Shown here: positions 1 to 7,525 of the stretch, in pieces
Position numbering within the stretch: the first letter of the stretch is position 1
Layout of the letters: each line of letters begins with the position of its first letter
Assembly (NCBI GenBank): GCA_002449535.1
Contig: DJWZ01000090.1
Location: 6,920 to 20,647, forward strand
Reading direction: 5' to 3'
Source of the DNA: Prevotellaceae bacterium UBA7017
Lineage (GTDB): Bacteria > Bacteroidota > Bacteroidia > Bacteroidales > Bacteroidaceae
Length of the DNA: 13,728 nt
The notes under the pieces: model-generated
Database searches by the model: none
What the model saw: the letters and a program-made list of their open reading frames with translations, nothing else
What the model was told of the DNA's origin: nothing
Position numbers and translations under genes: made by a program

Positions 1-128
1 CCTTTGTCACCGGTGTCGCCTTTGGCACCTGTGTCACCTTTTTCACCTTGGATACCCTGATCACCTTTGGCACCCGTGTCACCTTTTTCACCTTGGATAC
101 CCTGATCACCTTTGTCACCTTTTTCACC
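1..128 (-). repeat. 45-bp tandem repeats coding for Gly-X-Y collagen units
   Basis: Positions 21-65 and 66-110 are two 45-bp copies that differ at one base (30 versus 75). Partial copies flank them on both sides (111-128 and 1-20). Each copy encodes 15 residues, so adding or losing units keeps the reading frame. Near-identity at DNA level, not just protein level, suggests recent unit duplication. The array continues beyond the left edge. Confidence 0.9.
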
Positions 129-476
129 CTTTGCAGGAACGCCAGTGTCCTTACCATTGACAAACCAATGTCCTGTAGCAGGGTCATATGTTACCAAAGA
201 TTCTGACGGAGTAAACTCAACGAGAGCACCACCTGGAGTAGAATAATACCACTTACCGTCTTTGTAGGTAACTACACTAGAGCCGTCAGAAGGCAGAGCA
301 GCAATCTTTTGTGCTTGCTCAGCTAATTTTGCTTCCAACTCAGAAACTTTCGCCAGAACATCAGCAGAGATTTCAGAACCGCTGCCATCGCCTCCATCGC
401 AATCACTGCAAGAAGACAACGAAAGAGTCAAAGCAGAAAACAATGCTAACGAAAAAATCGAAGTAATCTTTTTCAT
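1..476 (-). CDS. Collagen-like repeat lipoprotein, N-terminal part (runs off the left edge)
   Basis: The gene starts at the ATG whose first base is 476 and has no stop before the window edge; 158 codons are visible. Residues 1-22 form a lipoprotein signal peptide (Lys-Lys, hydrophobic stretch, lipobox LSSC) with Cys23 as the lipid anchor. The following CSDCDGGDGSGSE is rich in Asp/Gly/Ser, like the surface-export signal of Bacteroidota lipoproteins, so an outer-membrane, possibly surface-exposed, location is inferred. Residues about 36-60 are heptad-like (VSELEAKLAEQAQKIAAL) and may form a coiled coil that trimerises the protein. Two Trp-containing segments follow (DGKWYYSTPGG and ATGHWFVNGKDTG). 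From residue 117 onward the protein is pure Gly-X-Y with units such as GEKGDTGAKGDQGIQ. Its function is unknown; adhesion or a surface stalk is a guess. Lipoprotein and collagen-like calls are firm. Confidence 0.88.
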   Translation of the reverse strand, partial: MKKITSIFSLALFSALTLSLSSCSDCDGGDGSGSEISADVLAKVSELEAKLAEQAQKIAALPSDGSSVVTYKDGKWYYSTPGGALVEFTPSESLVTYDPATGHWFVNGKDTGVPAKGEKGDKGDQGIQGEKGDTGAKGDQGIQGEKGDTGAKGDTGDK

Positions 477-546
477 TGATTTTTGTTTTTAAAAGTTTAT
501 AAATATAAAAGAATAATAATAATAATCACTCATCGCAATTCGAGCC

Positions 547-577
547 CAAAATTACATATATTTTATATATATGCAAA
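547..577 (-). promoter_or_regulatory. Bacteroidota-type promoter for the collagen-like lipoprotein
   Basis: Read on the minus strand there is a TTTG box at 577-574, a 19-base spacer, and TAATTTTG at 554-547, which matches the TAnnTTTG -7 consensus. Transcription would start near 543, giving a leader of about 65 bases before the ATG at 476. A second minus-strand TAAATTTG lies at 594-587 without an obvious partner box. Confidence 0.65.
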
Positions 578-658
578 GGAATTAAACAAATTTAACACCT
601 TTTTCGCGCAAAATTTTCGAAATCGTCGGAAATCAACCGCTTTTCTACATATTTTTAC

Positions 659-666
659 TAACTTTG
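659..666 (+). promoter_or_regulatory. -7 promoter element of purB (near-leaderless transcript)
   Basis: TAACTTTG matches the Bacteroidota TAnnTTTG element. It lies only eight bases before the purB ATG at 675, so the predicted transcript start leaves a leader of about five bases. No clear TTTG box is found about 19 bases upstream, so the call rests on the -7 element. Confidence 0.5.
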
Positions 667-674
667 TAGCCCAT

Positions 675-2051
675 ATGAAGAATTTAGAATTAGATTTATT
701 GACAGCCATCTCACCTATTGATGGACGTTATCGTGGAAAAACCGCAGAACTTGCAAACTATTTTTCAGAGTTTGCCTTGATAAAATACAGGGTTCGGGTG
801 GAAATAGAGTATTTCATCACATTATGTGAATTACCTTTACCCCAACTGGAAGATTTTGACAATTCGCTTTTCCCACGTTTACGAAACATTTATCTGAACT
901 TCTCAGAAGAAGATGCTCAACGTGTCAAAGATATCGAGAAAGTAACCAACCATGATGTAAAGGCTGTAGAATATTTTATCAAGGAAAAATTTGACGAAAT
1001 GGAAAAAGGCGGTCTTGGCGAAGGATATTTCGAGCATAGCCGCGAATTCATCCACTTCGGTTTGACATCTCAAGACATCAACAACACTTCCGTCCCACTT
1101 TCGGTAAAGGATGCACTGACAGATGTTTTTATTCCACAAGTAGAGGAGCTGATAGCCCAATTACAGGAATATGCCGACGAGTGGAAGGATGTCCCTATGC
1201 TTGCCAAGACACATGGTCAACCAGCCTCACCTACTCGCTTGGGTAAAGAAATCATGGTGTACGTATATAGGCTTACCGAACAGCTCAATGCCCTGAAGGC
1301 TTGCAAGTTTACAGCAAAGTTTGGCGGTGCAACAGGCAACTACAACGCTCATCATGTAGCATATCCCCAATATGACTGGAAGGCATTTGGCAATAAATTC
1401 GTAGCAGAGAAATTAGGACTGGAGCGCGAGCAATATACTACACAGATATCCAATTATGACCATCTTGGAGGCATCTTTGATGCTATACGTCGCATAAATA
1501 CTATCATAATAGACCTTGACAGGGATTTCTGGATGTATATCTCAATGGAATATTTCAAACAAAAAATCAAAGCTGGCGAAGTTGGTTCAAGCGCAATGCC
1601 TCACAAGGTCAACCCCATCGATTACGAAAATTCTGAAGGCAACCTGGGCATCGCAAATGCCATTTTACAGTTCTTGGCACAGAAATTGCCTATAAGCCGT
1701 TTGCAACGCGATTTGACAGACTCTACAGTTCTCAGAAATATCGGAGTTCCTCTCGGACATAGCATCATAGCAATTCAAAGCACACTCAAAGGACTGCGTA
1801 AGCTGATACTAAATCCAGAGGCACTACAGAAAGACCTCGATAACACTTGGGCTGTCGTAGCCGAAGCAATACAGACAATTCTACGTCGTGAAGCCTACCC
1901 TCACCCATACGAGGCACTGAAGGCTCTGACACGAACAAACAAGCACATGGACCAAGAAACTATTCACGAATTTATACAGACACTTAATGTAAGTGATGCT
2001 GTGAAAGCAGAACTTATGGCAATAACACCAAGCAACTACACGGGAGTGTAG
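675..2051 (+). CDS. purB: Adenylosuccinate lyase
   Basis: PurB splits adenylosuccinate to AMP plus fumarate, and SAICAR to AICAR plus fumarate, in cytosolic purine synthesis. The 458-residue product has the length and N-terminus (LTAISPIDGRYRGK) of the E. coli-type PurB. It belongs to the fumarase/aspartase superfamily: the signature loop GSSAMPHKVNP is at about residues 304-314 with the catalytic serine at 305/306, the TSQDINNT segment is intact, and KTHGQPA places a conserved histidine at residue 180. The frame is open upstream to 483, but those 64 codons are AT-rich, have no family match and contain the promoter, so the ATG at 675 is the start. It is the first gene of the operon; 81 bases separate it from the next gene. 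Confidence 0.96.
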   Translation: MKNLELDLLTAISPIDGRYRGKTAELANYFSEFALIKYRVRVEIEYFITLCELPLPQLEDFDNSLFPRLRNIYLNFSEEDAQRVKDIEKVTNHDVKAVEYFIKEKFDEMEKGGLGEGYFEHSREFIHFGLTSQDINNTSVPLSVKDALTDVFIPQVEELIAQLQEYADEWKDVPMLAKTHGQPASPTRLGKEIMVYVYRLTEQLNALKACKFTAKFGGATGNYNAHHVAYPQYDWKAFGNKFVAEKLGLEREQYTTQISNYDHLGGIFDAIRRINTIIIDLDRDFWMYISMEYFKQKIKAGEVGSSAMPHKVNPIDYENSEGNLGIANAILQFLAQKLPISRLQRDLTDSTVLRNIGVPLGHSIIAIQSTLKGLRKLILNPEALQKDLDNTWAVVAEAIQTILRREAYPHPYEALKALTRTNKHMDQETIHEFIQTLNVSDAVKAELMAITPSNYTGV

Positions 2052-2055
2052 TTTT

Positions 2056-2090
2056 AATTAAAAATTAAGAATTAGAAATTAGGAATTTAA
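2056..2090. repeat. Five 7-bp AATTARR tandem units between purB and the rluB-like gene
   Basis: Five consecutive heptamers start at 2056, 2063, 2070, 2077 and 2084: AATTAAA, AATTAAG, AATTAGA, AATTAGG, AATTTAA. The 81-base gap contains no TTTG-type promoter box and no hairpin terminator. The array probably forms part of the untranslated spacer inside the operon. Confidence 0.7.
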
Positions 2091-2132
2091 AGAAAACTAA
2101 AGTTTTAAAGGGATTAAACAAAAAAAAGAATT

Positions 2133-3293
2133 ATGGAAAGAAAAGACAGAATTCAGGATTCTAACGAACCTAAGCAACCTCGTCAGCGTGTACGCATCAC
2201 AACTGCACGCCCTAACTACGGCGAAAGACCTCAGTATGGTGAAAGGCCACAGTATGGAAGACCACAACGCCCGCAATACAGTGAGAGGTCACAGCGTGGC
2301 GATCGTCCACAGTATGGTGAAAGGACACAATATGGTCGCCCACAGCGTCCACAGTATGGTGAAAGGTCTCAGTATGGTCGTCCACAGAGACCACAATATG
2401 GACAATCACAGAGACCACAATATGGTGAACACTCTGGATATGGTCGTCCTCAATACGGAAAAGCATCATACGGAAAAACACAAGGTCGCCCACAAAGCAG
2501 ACAAGCCTACAATCCACAGGCAAAATATTCTATGAAAAAACGAATAGAGTACAATGAAAGCCATATCGACCCCACAGCACCTATTCGTTTGAACAAATTC
2601 CTTGCCAATGCAGGTGTTTGCAGCCGCCGTGAGGCTGATGACTTCATACATGCAGGTGTTGTTACCGTCAACGGAGAAGTTGTTACAGAACTTGGAACAA
2701 AAATCATGCGAAGTGATGTCGTTATGTTCCATGACCAACCTGTAACACTGGAAAAGAAAGTATATGTACTCCTTAATAAACCTAAGGATTATGTCACTAC
2801 TTCAGACGACCCACAACAAAGAAAAACTGTCATGGATCTTGTAAAGAACGCATGTCCAGAACGCATTTATCCTGTAGGCCGATTAGACCGCAATACAACT
2901 GGTGTTCTTCTACTTACAAACGATGGAGATATGGCAGCCAAGTTGACCCATCCACGTTTCTTGAAGAAAAAGGTATATCATGTTGTGCTTGACAAGAATG
3001 TCACCTTACACGATATGCAGAAAATTGCTGACGGACTGGAATTGGAAGACGGTCCTATCAAAGTTGATGCTGTTGAGTATGCACACCAAACTGACAAGAA
3101 ACAGGTCGGTATAGAGATACATTCAGGAAAGAATCGTATTGTAAGACGCATATTTGAGTCTCTCGGATATCGTGTAATCAAACTTGACCGCGTACAATTC
3201 TGCGGTCTTACCAAAAAGAACCTTCGTCGTGGTGATTGGAGATTCTTGACCGAGAAAGAAGTTGACATGCTACGCATGGGAGCTTTCGAATAA
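2133..3293 (+). CDS. rluB: rRNA pseudouridine synthase, RluB/RsuA family, with long Tyr/Gln/Arg/Gly N-terminal tail
   Basis: This enzyme isomerises a uridine in rRNA to pseudouridine; RluB acts on 23S rRNA, although the exact target cannot be read from the sequence. Residues about 150-196 are an S4 RNA-binding domain (RLNKFLANAGVCSRREADDFI). The catalytic domain follows: the RsuA/RluB/E/F signature GRLDRNTTGVLLLTNDGD carries the catalytic Asp at residue 252, and GKNRIVRRIFESLGY lies near the C-terminus. The first ~130 residues are low-complexity repeats built on PQYGER, PQYGRPQR and similar units, very basic and tyrosine-rich, and presumably disordered. Such tails are absent from E. coli RluB (inference from length and domain layout). 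The start ATG at 2133 is the only one that includes the tail. The downstream gap to asnS is 31 bases. Confidence 0.9.
   Translation: MERKDRIQDSNEPKQPRQRVRITTARPNYGERPQYGERPQYGRPQRPQYSERSQRGDRPQYGERTQYGRPQRPQYGERSQYGRPQRPQYGQSQRPQYGEHSGYGRPQYGKASYGKTQGRPQSRQAYNPQAKYSMKKRIEYNESHIDPTAPIRLNKFLANAGVCSRREADDFIHAGVVTVNGEVVTELGTKIMRSDVVMFHDQPVTLEKKVYVLLNKPKDYVTTSDDPQQRKTVMDLVKNACPERIYPVGRLDRNTTGVLLLTNDGDMAAKLTHPRFLKKKVYHVVLDKNVTLHDMQKIADGLELEDGPIKVDAVEYAHQTDKKQVGIEIHSGKNRIVRRIFESLGYRVIKLDRVQFCGLTKKNLRRGDWRFLTEKEVDMLRMGAFE
2214..2514 (+). repeat. Degenerate in-frame repeats encoding PQYGE/R units in the rluB tail
   Basis: About fourteen short units centred on QYG, NYG, GYG or SYG follow each other. 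At DNA level the pieces CACAGTATGGTGAAAGG and CCACAGAGACCACAATATGG recur with few changes. The clearest longer unit is 14 residues (QYGRPQRPQYGERS). Unit lengths are multiples of three, so length changes would not break the frame. Confidence 0.85.
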
Positions 3294-3324
3294 GTTTGTT
3301 AAATAGAGAATAAGGATTATAAAA

Positions 3325-4764
3325 ATGATTCGTACAAAGATAATTGATGCTCTTCAAAGCACAGATTACGATAAAGAAATATGTATAAAGGGATGGGTGC
3401 GTACCCATCGCTCCAGCAAAGCAGTAGATTTCATTGCCGTAAACGATGGTTCTACCATCAAGAACATACAAGTTGTTGTAGATGAAGGAGCCATTGACGC
3501 AGAAGTTTTAAAACAGGTAACAACTGGTTCATGCGTATGTGTCGAGGGAAAACTTGTAAAAAGCCCAGCACAAGGACAGGCATCTGAGATTCATTGCGAA
3601 AAACTTATCATATATGGTTTATGTGGTGCCGACTATCCAATGCAAAAGAAAGGACAATCTTTCGAATACATGCGACAGTATGCCCATCTTCGCCTACGTA
3701 CCAACACCTTTGGTGCCGTGATGCGCATACGTCATAACATGGCAATGGCTATACATACATATTTCCATGAACATGGGTATTTCTACTTCCATACTCCACT
3801 TATCACAGCCAGCGACTGTGAAGGAGCCGGCAACATGTTTCAGGTTACGACGAAAAATCTGTATGATCTGAAAAAGGATGAGGATGGCAAAATCATCTAT
3901 AACGACGATTTCTTTGGCGAGCAGACATCCTTGACAGTATCAGGACAACTGGAGGGAGAACTCGGAGCCACAGCCCTTGGTGCCATATATACTTTTGGTC
4001 CCACCTTCCGTGCAGAGAACTCAAACACCCCACGCCACCTTGCCGAATTCTGGATGATAGAACCAGAAATCGCATTCATGGATCAGGAAGAATTGATGGA
4101 CCTCGAAGAGGACTTCATCAAATACTGTGTAAAATGGGCTTTAGATAACTGCAAGGATGACCTTGAATTCCTCAACAAGATGATTGACAAGGGACTCATC
4201 GAACGCCTGGAAGGCATCTTAAAAGACAAATTTGTTCGTCTGCCATATACTGAAGGTATCAAAATACTGCAGGAAGCAAAAGCAAACGGAAAGAAATTCG
4301 AGTTCCCCTGTGACTGGGGCGATGACCTCGCATCAGAGCACGAGCGTTATCTTGTAGAGGAACATTTCAAAAAACCTGTAATCATGACAGACTATCCAAC
4401 AGCCATCAAATCATTCTACATGAAACAGAATGAAGAAACTTCAGATGGAGGTTCTGTTGGATATAAAGGTTGTGTTGCTCCAGGCTCTACCATGCAAGGT
4501 ACTGATGTATTGTTCCCACAGATAGGTGAAATCATGGGTGGCTCCGTCCGTGAAGAGGACTATGATAAACTGATGGCAGAAATTAACAAGCGTCAGATGG
4601 ACACGACTCACCTATGGTGGTATCTTGACACACGACGCTTTGGAACATGTCCTCACGCAGGCTTCGGATTAGGTTTTGAAAGACTGATTCTCTTTGTTAC
4701 TGGTATGCAGAATATAAGAGATGTCATTCCTTTCCCACGCACTCCGAACAACGCAGAATTCTAA
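3325..4764 (+). CDS. asnS: Asparaginyl-tRNA synthetase
   Basis: AsnRS charges tRNA-Asn with asparagine using ATP. The 479-residue product is a class IIb synthetase. An N-terminal OB-fold anticodon-binding domain covers about residues 15-105 (CIKGWVRTHRSSKAVDFI). Class II motif 2 is FRAENSNTPRHLAEFWMIEPE, with its ATP-binding Arg at 229. Motif 3 is GLGFERLILFVTG, with Arg453 at the end of the catalytic fold, and the C-terminus RDVIPFPRTPNNAEF is typical. The motif-2 region with SNTPRHLAEF favours AsnRS over AspRS, and no GatCAB-associated AspRS insertion domain is seen. It lies between the pseudouridine synthase and the clamp-loader gene, with 31 and 30 bases on either side and no terminator. 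Confidence 0.96.
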   Translation: MIRTKIIDALQSTDYDKEICIKGWVRTHRSSKAVDFIAVNDGSTIKNIQVVVDEGAIDAEVLKQVTTGSCVCVEGKLVKSPAQGQASEIHCEKLIIYGLCGADYPMQKKGQSFEYMRQYAHLRLRTNTFGAVMRIRHNMAMAIHTYFHEHGYFYFHTPLITASDCEGAGNMFQVTTKNLYDLKKDEDGKIIYNDDFFGEQTSLTVSGQLEGELGATALGAIYTFGPTFRAENSNTPRHLAEFWMIEPEIAFMDQEELMDLEEDFIKYCVKWALDNCKDDLEFLNKMIDKGLIERLEGILKDKFVRLPYTEGIKILQEAKANGKKFEFPCDWGDDLASEHERYLVEEHFKKPVIMTDYPTAIKSFYMKQNEETSDGGSVGYKGCVAPGSTMQGTDVLFPQIGEIMGGSVREEDYDKLMAEINKRQMDTTHLWWYLDTRRFGTCPHAGFGLGFERLILFVTGMQNIRDVIPFPRTPNNAEF

Positions 4765-4794
4765 TAATTCATCATAACAAAGTCTTTATTGGGA

Positions 4795-5895
4795 ATGGAT
4801 TTTGAGGAAGTCATAGGACAACACGAAATGCTTGAACGTCTTCGAGGACTGGCTGACGAAAATCGTCTGCCACATGCTATGATGCTTTGCGGTCCCGATG
4901 GATGTGGAAAAATGGCATTGGCTATTTCTCTCGCAAAATACATTCTTAATAAAGGTACTTATAAAGTAAAGGGCATCTCACACCCTGACTTGCATTTCAC
5001 ATTTCCTACCATCAAACTCTCGAAATGGAACAGCGAATACAAACCAATCAGCAATGATTTCATTGAGCAGTGGAACGAAATGCTTGCTGAAGGCTTTTAT
5101 TTTTCATTGGCACAATGGATGGAGGCAATGCATGCGGAACGCCAGCAAGCAGTCATCACTGTTGGAGAGGCTAATGAGCTCATTAAGCGCCTGATGATGA
5201 AATCCAATCAGGGAGGATGGAAAATAAGCATCATTTGGTTACCCGAACGCATGAATATTGAATGCGCCAACAAGATGCTGAAACTTATTGAAGAGCCACC
5301 AACTCAGACGCTTTTTATTCTTGTATGTCGTGAGCCGGAGAATTTATTGGAAACTATACGCTCACGTGTTCAGCGTTTTGATATAAAACCGATAGATACG
5401 GATGATATACGGCAGGCATTAATGCAACGGCGAGGACTTGAACAGGAGGATGCTGACATGGTAGCACGTCTTTGCAATGGAAACTGGCTGACAGCATTGG
5501 AAGAATTAAATGCCGGCAACGAGAATCAAATGTTTTTCAAGTCATTTGTTGACCTTATGCGCAAAGCCTACATGAAAGATGTAAAAGATTTGAAACGCTG
5601 GTCAGAAAATTCTTCGGCATTAGGACGCGAGGAACAAAAGCGCATGCTGACATATTTTCTCCGCATGACACGTGAAGCCTTCATGTACAACTTCAGACAG
5701 CCAGAATTAAATTATATGACAAATGACGAAGAACAATTCTGTATAAAATTCGCTCGTTTTGTCAATGAAGGTAACGTTTTAGGATTTCAGGAATTATACC
5801 AAACAGCAATACGCGACATCGGACAAAATGCCAATGCCAAAATGGTTTTCTTTGACATTACCATGAAAGTAGCTGTCTTACTACACACAACATAA
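4795..5895 (+). CDS. holB: DNA polymerase III delta' subunit (clamp loader)
   Basis: Delta' is the stator of the clamp loader that places the sliding clamp on DNA. The 366-residue protein begins MDFEEVIGQHEMLERL, has a P-loop GPDGCGK ending at Lys39, the segment ANKMLKLIEEPP (residues about 161-172) that is diagnostic of the DnaX/HolB family, and TIRSRVQRF where other family members have the SRC motif. Two details suggest a weak or absent ATPase: Met40 replaces the Ser/Thr that normally follows the P-loop lysine, and SRC reads SRV. There is no four-cysteine zinc module. A TTG at 4789 is also in frame, but the ATG at 4795 fits family N-termini better. Only seven bases separate it from the next gene. 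Confidence 0.88.
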   Translation: MDFEEVIGQHEMLERLRGLADENRLPHAMMLCGPDGCGKMALAISLAKYILNKGTYKVKGISHPDLHFTFPTIKLSKWNSEYKPISNDFIEQWNEMLAEGFYFSLAQWMEAMHAERQQAVITVGEANELIKRLMMKSNQGGWKISIIWLPERMNIECANKMLKLIEEPPTQTLFILVCREPENLLETIRSRVQRFDIKPIDTDDIRQALMQRRGLEQEDADMVARLCNGNWLTALEELNAGNENQMFFKSFVDLMRKAYMKDVKDLKRWSENSSALGREEQKRMLTYFLRMTREAFMYNFRQPELNYMTNDEEQFCIKFARFVNEGNVLGFQELYQTAIRDIGQNANAKMVFFDITMKVAVLLHTT

Positions 5896-5902
5896 ACTAT
5901 AT

Positions 5903-7045
5903 ATGGACAAGAAGATAGAAAAAGGTTGGGAATGGGGTACCCTCCCTTGTGGCAGAGGACTCTGCGCAAAAGGTGTCGGACGCTCAGACCACCAACTTAA
6001 CACATATGATTGGCTTGCAGACATTCCAGGCAATAATGAATCGACTGATTTGGTTGAGGTACAATTCAAAAATACCCGCAAAGGATATTACCACAATGTA
6101 AACAACCTGGATCTCAAGAAAGGCGATTGGGTCGCAGTAGAGGCAAATCCCGGTCATGATATCGGTGTTGTAACCCTTACAGGACGACTGGTATCTCTAC
6201 AAGTAAAAAAGGCGAACCTCAAATCCCCTGACGAGATTCGTAAAATCTACAGAATAGCCAAAGATTCCGACATGCAGACCTATGAGGAGGCTAAAAGTCG
6301 TGAGCAAGATACCATGATTGAAAGTCGCCAAATAGCTAAAGGCTTAGGACTTGACATGAAAATTGGCGATGTCGAATATCAGGGTGACGGCAACAAGGCT
6401 ATCTTCTACTATATTGCTGATGAGCGTGTGGATTTCAGACAACTTATCAAAGACCTTGCTGCAAGATTCCATGTACGCATCGAGATGAAGCAGATTGGAG
6501 CACGTCAGGAAGCAGGACGCATTGGCGGAACAGGTCCATGTGGAAGAGAATTGTGCTGTGCTACTTGGATGACCCATTTCTCAAGTGTTGGTACTACAGC
6601 TGCTCGCATTCAAGACATCTCCCCAAATCCACAAAAGCTTGCAGGTATGTGTGCAAAGCTAAAGTGCTGCATGAACTATGAAATCGATTGTTATATGGAA
6701 GCAAGCAAAAAACTTCCAAATCGTGAAGAAATACTGCAGACACTTGATAATGATTATTATTATTTCAAGCAAGACATTTTGGCTGGGCTCATCACCTATT
6801 CCACAGACAAGAAGAATCCTGCCAATCTTGAAACCATTACTGCAGAGCGCGCCAATGCCATCATTGCCATGAACAAAGAAGGCAAGAAGCCCCTATCACT
6901 GCAGGAAGACAGCAAGGCGAAAGAGCCACAGAAGCCAAAAGACATGCTTCATGATAATGACATTACACGTTTTGACAACGCCAAAAAGAAGAAAAAGAAG
7001 AAAAAAACACGTCAGGAGGCCAAGGTACAGAGAAGTCAGCAATGA
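5903..7045 (+). CDS. ricT: PSP1 domain protein, RicT (YaaT)-like cysteine-rich factor
   Basis: The product has 380 residues. A PSP1 core follows a short N-terminal segment: the conserved GGTGPCGRELCCATW has Cys213, Cys218 and Cys219, and GMCAKLKCCMNYE has Cys250, Cys255 and Cys256. In Bacillus subtilis RicT (YaaT) the matching cysteines take part in Fe-S binding by the RicA/F/T complex, which affects RNase Y-dependent mRNA processing. Whether the Bacteroidota protein does the same is unknown, and the symbol is given by similarity only. An extra motif PCGRGLC (Cys16, Cys21) sits at the N-terminus. The tail is lysine-rich, with eight Lys in a row at about 355-362. Its stop overlaps the gldH start as ATGA (7042-7045), which suggests translational coupling. 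Confidence 0.85.
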   Translation: MDKKIEKGWEWGTLPCGRGLCAKGVGRSDHQLNTYDWLADIPGNNESTDLVEVQFKNTRKGYYHNVNNLDLKKGDWVAVEANPGHDIGVVTLTGRLVSLQVKKANLKSPDEIRKIYRIAKDSDMQTYEEAKSREQDTMIESRQIAKGLGLDMKIGDVEYQGDGNKAIFYYIADERVDFRQLIKDLAARFHVRIEMKQIGARQEAGRIGGTGPCGRELCCATWMTHFSSVGTTAARIQDISPNPQKLAGMCAKLKCCMNYEIDCYMEASKKLPNREEILQTLDNDYYYFKQDILAGLITYSTDKKNPANLETITAERANAIIAMNKEGKKPLSLQEDSKAKEPQKPKDMLHDNDITRFDNAKKKKKKKKTRQEAKVQRSQQ

Positions 7046-7515
7046 ATTCAAATAAAAAAATATTTCCTTATTATATTATATGCATCTCCATACTTATCAT
7101 TTCATGTGGTAAACATAAAACCTTATTCCATGAGTATAAAGCCATTGACAATGAAGAGTGGAGATATGATGACTCTTTACACTTTGAAATAGATTCTGCC
7201 ATTATCAACGGAAATTTAAACACGATATTAGAATTTCGCACCAACGCCAAGTACCCATATCGCAATATATCCATCGTAATGGAACAATCATTGCGTAACG
7301 GCAGCCAAAACATCAAGAAGACAATTGCATACGATGTCATTGACAACAACGGTAAGAAAAACGGCGAGGGTATTACATATATGACCCACCAAATTCCATT
7401 CTGCACCATGAATATAAAAACTGGTGACACTATTGACATCCATATAAAACATAACATGAAAGACAATATGCTTCCTGGCATAGCCGATGTCGGGGTGCTT
7501 ATTGAAACACCATAA
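7042..7515 (+). CDS. gldH: Gliding motility / type IX secretion lipoprotein GldH
   Basis: This is a 157-residue lipoprotein: signal peptide with lipobox IISC and anchor Cys22, then the GldH-type mature region (HEYKAIDNEEWRYDDSLHFEID). In Flavobacterium johnsoniae, GldH is needed for gliding; non-motile Bacteroidales keep the gene, where it is linked to the T9SS. Its exact role is not settled. A periplasm-facing, lipid-anchored position is inferred from the signal. It starts inside the stop codon of the PSP1 gene and ends ten bases before porX, so the two T9SS-linked genes are co-transcribed. Family assignment rests on length, lipobox, the N-terminal mature motif and the neighbour porX. Confidence 0.85.
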   Translation: MNSNKKIFPYYIICISILIISCGKHKTLFHEYKAIDNEEWRYDDSLHFEIDSAIINGNLNTILEFRTNAKYPYRNISIVMEQSLRNGSQNIKKTIAYDVIDNNGKKNGEGITYMTHQIPFCTMNIKTGDTIDIHIKHNMKDNMLPGIADVGVLIETP

Positions 7516-7525
7516 ACAATAAAAC

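Noticed and set aside
1..128. CRISPR array
   Set aside because: The 45-bp units are adjacent with no unique spacers and encode in-frame Gly-X-Y.
483..674. 64 extra codons upstream in the purB frame
   Set aside because: The extension is AT-rich, contains the TAACTTTG promoter and has no family similarity; the PurB N-terminus MKNLELDLLTAISPIDGRYR begins at 675.
6984..7010. Frameshift risk or pseudogene signal in the A-rich lysine run of the PSP1 gene
   Set aside because: The frame stays open through the run and ends in the ATGA overlap with gldH, as expected for an intact gene.
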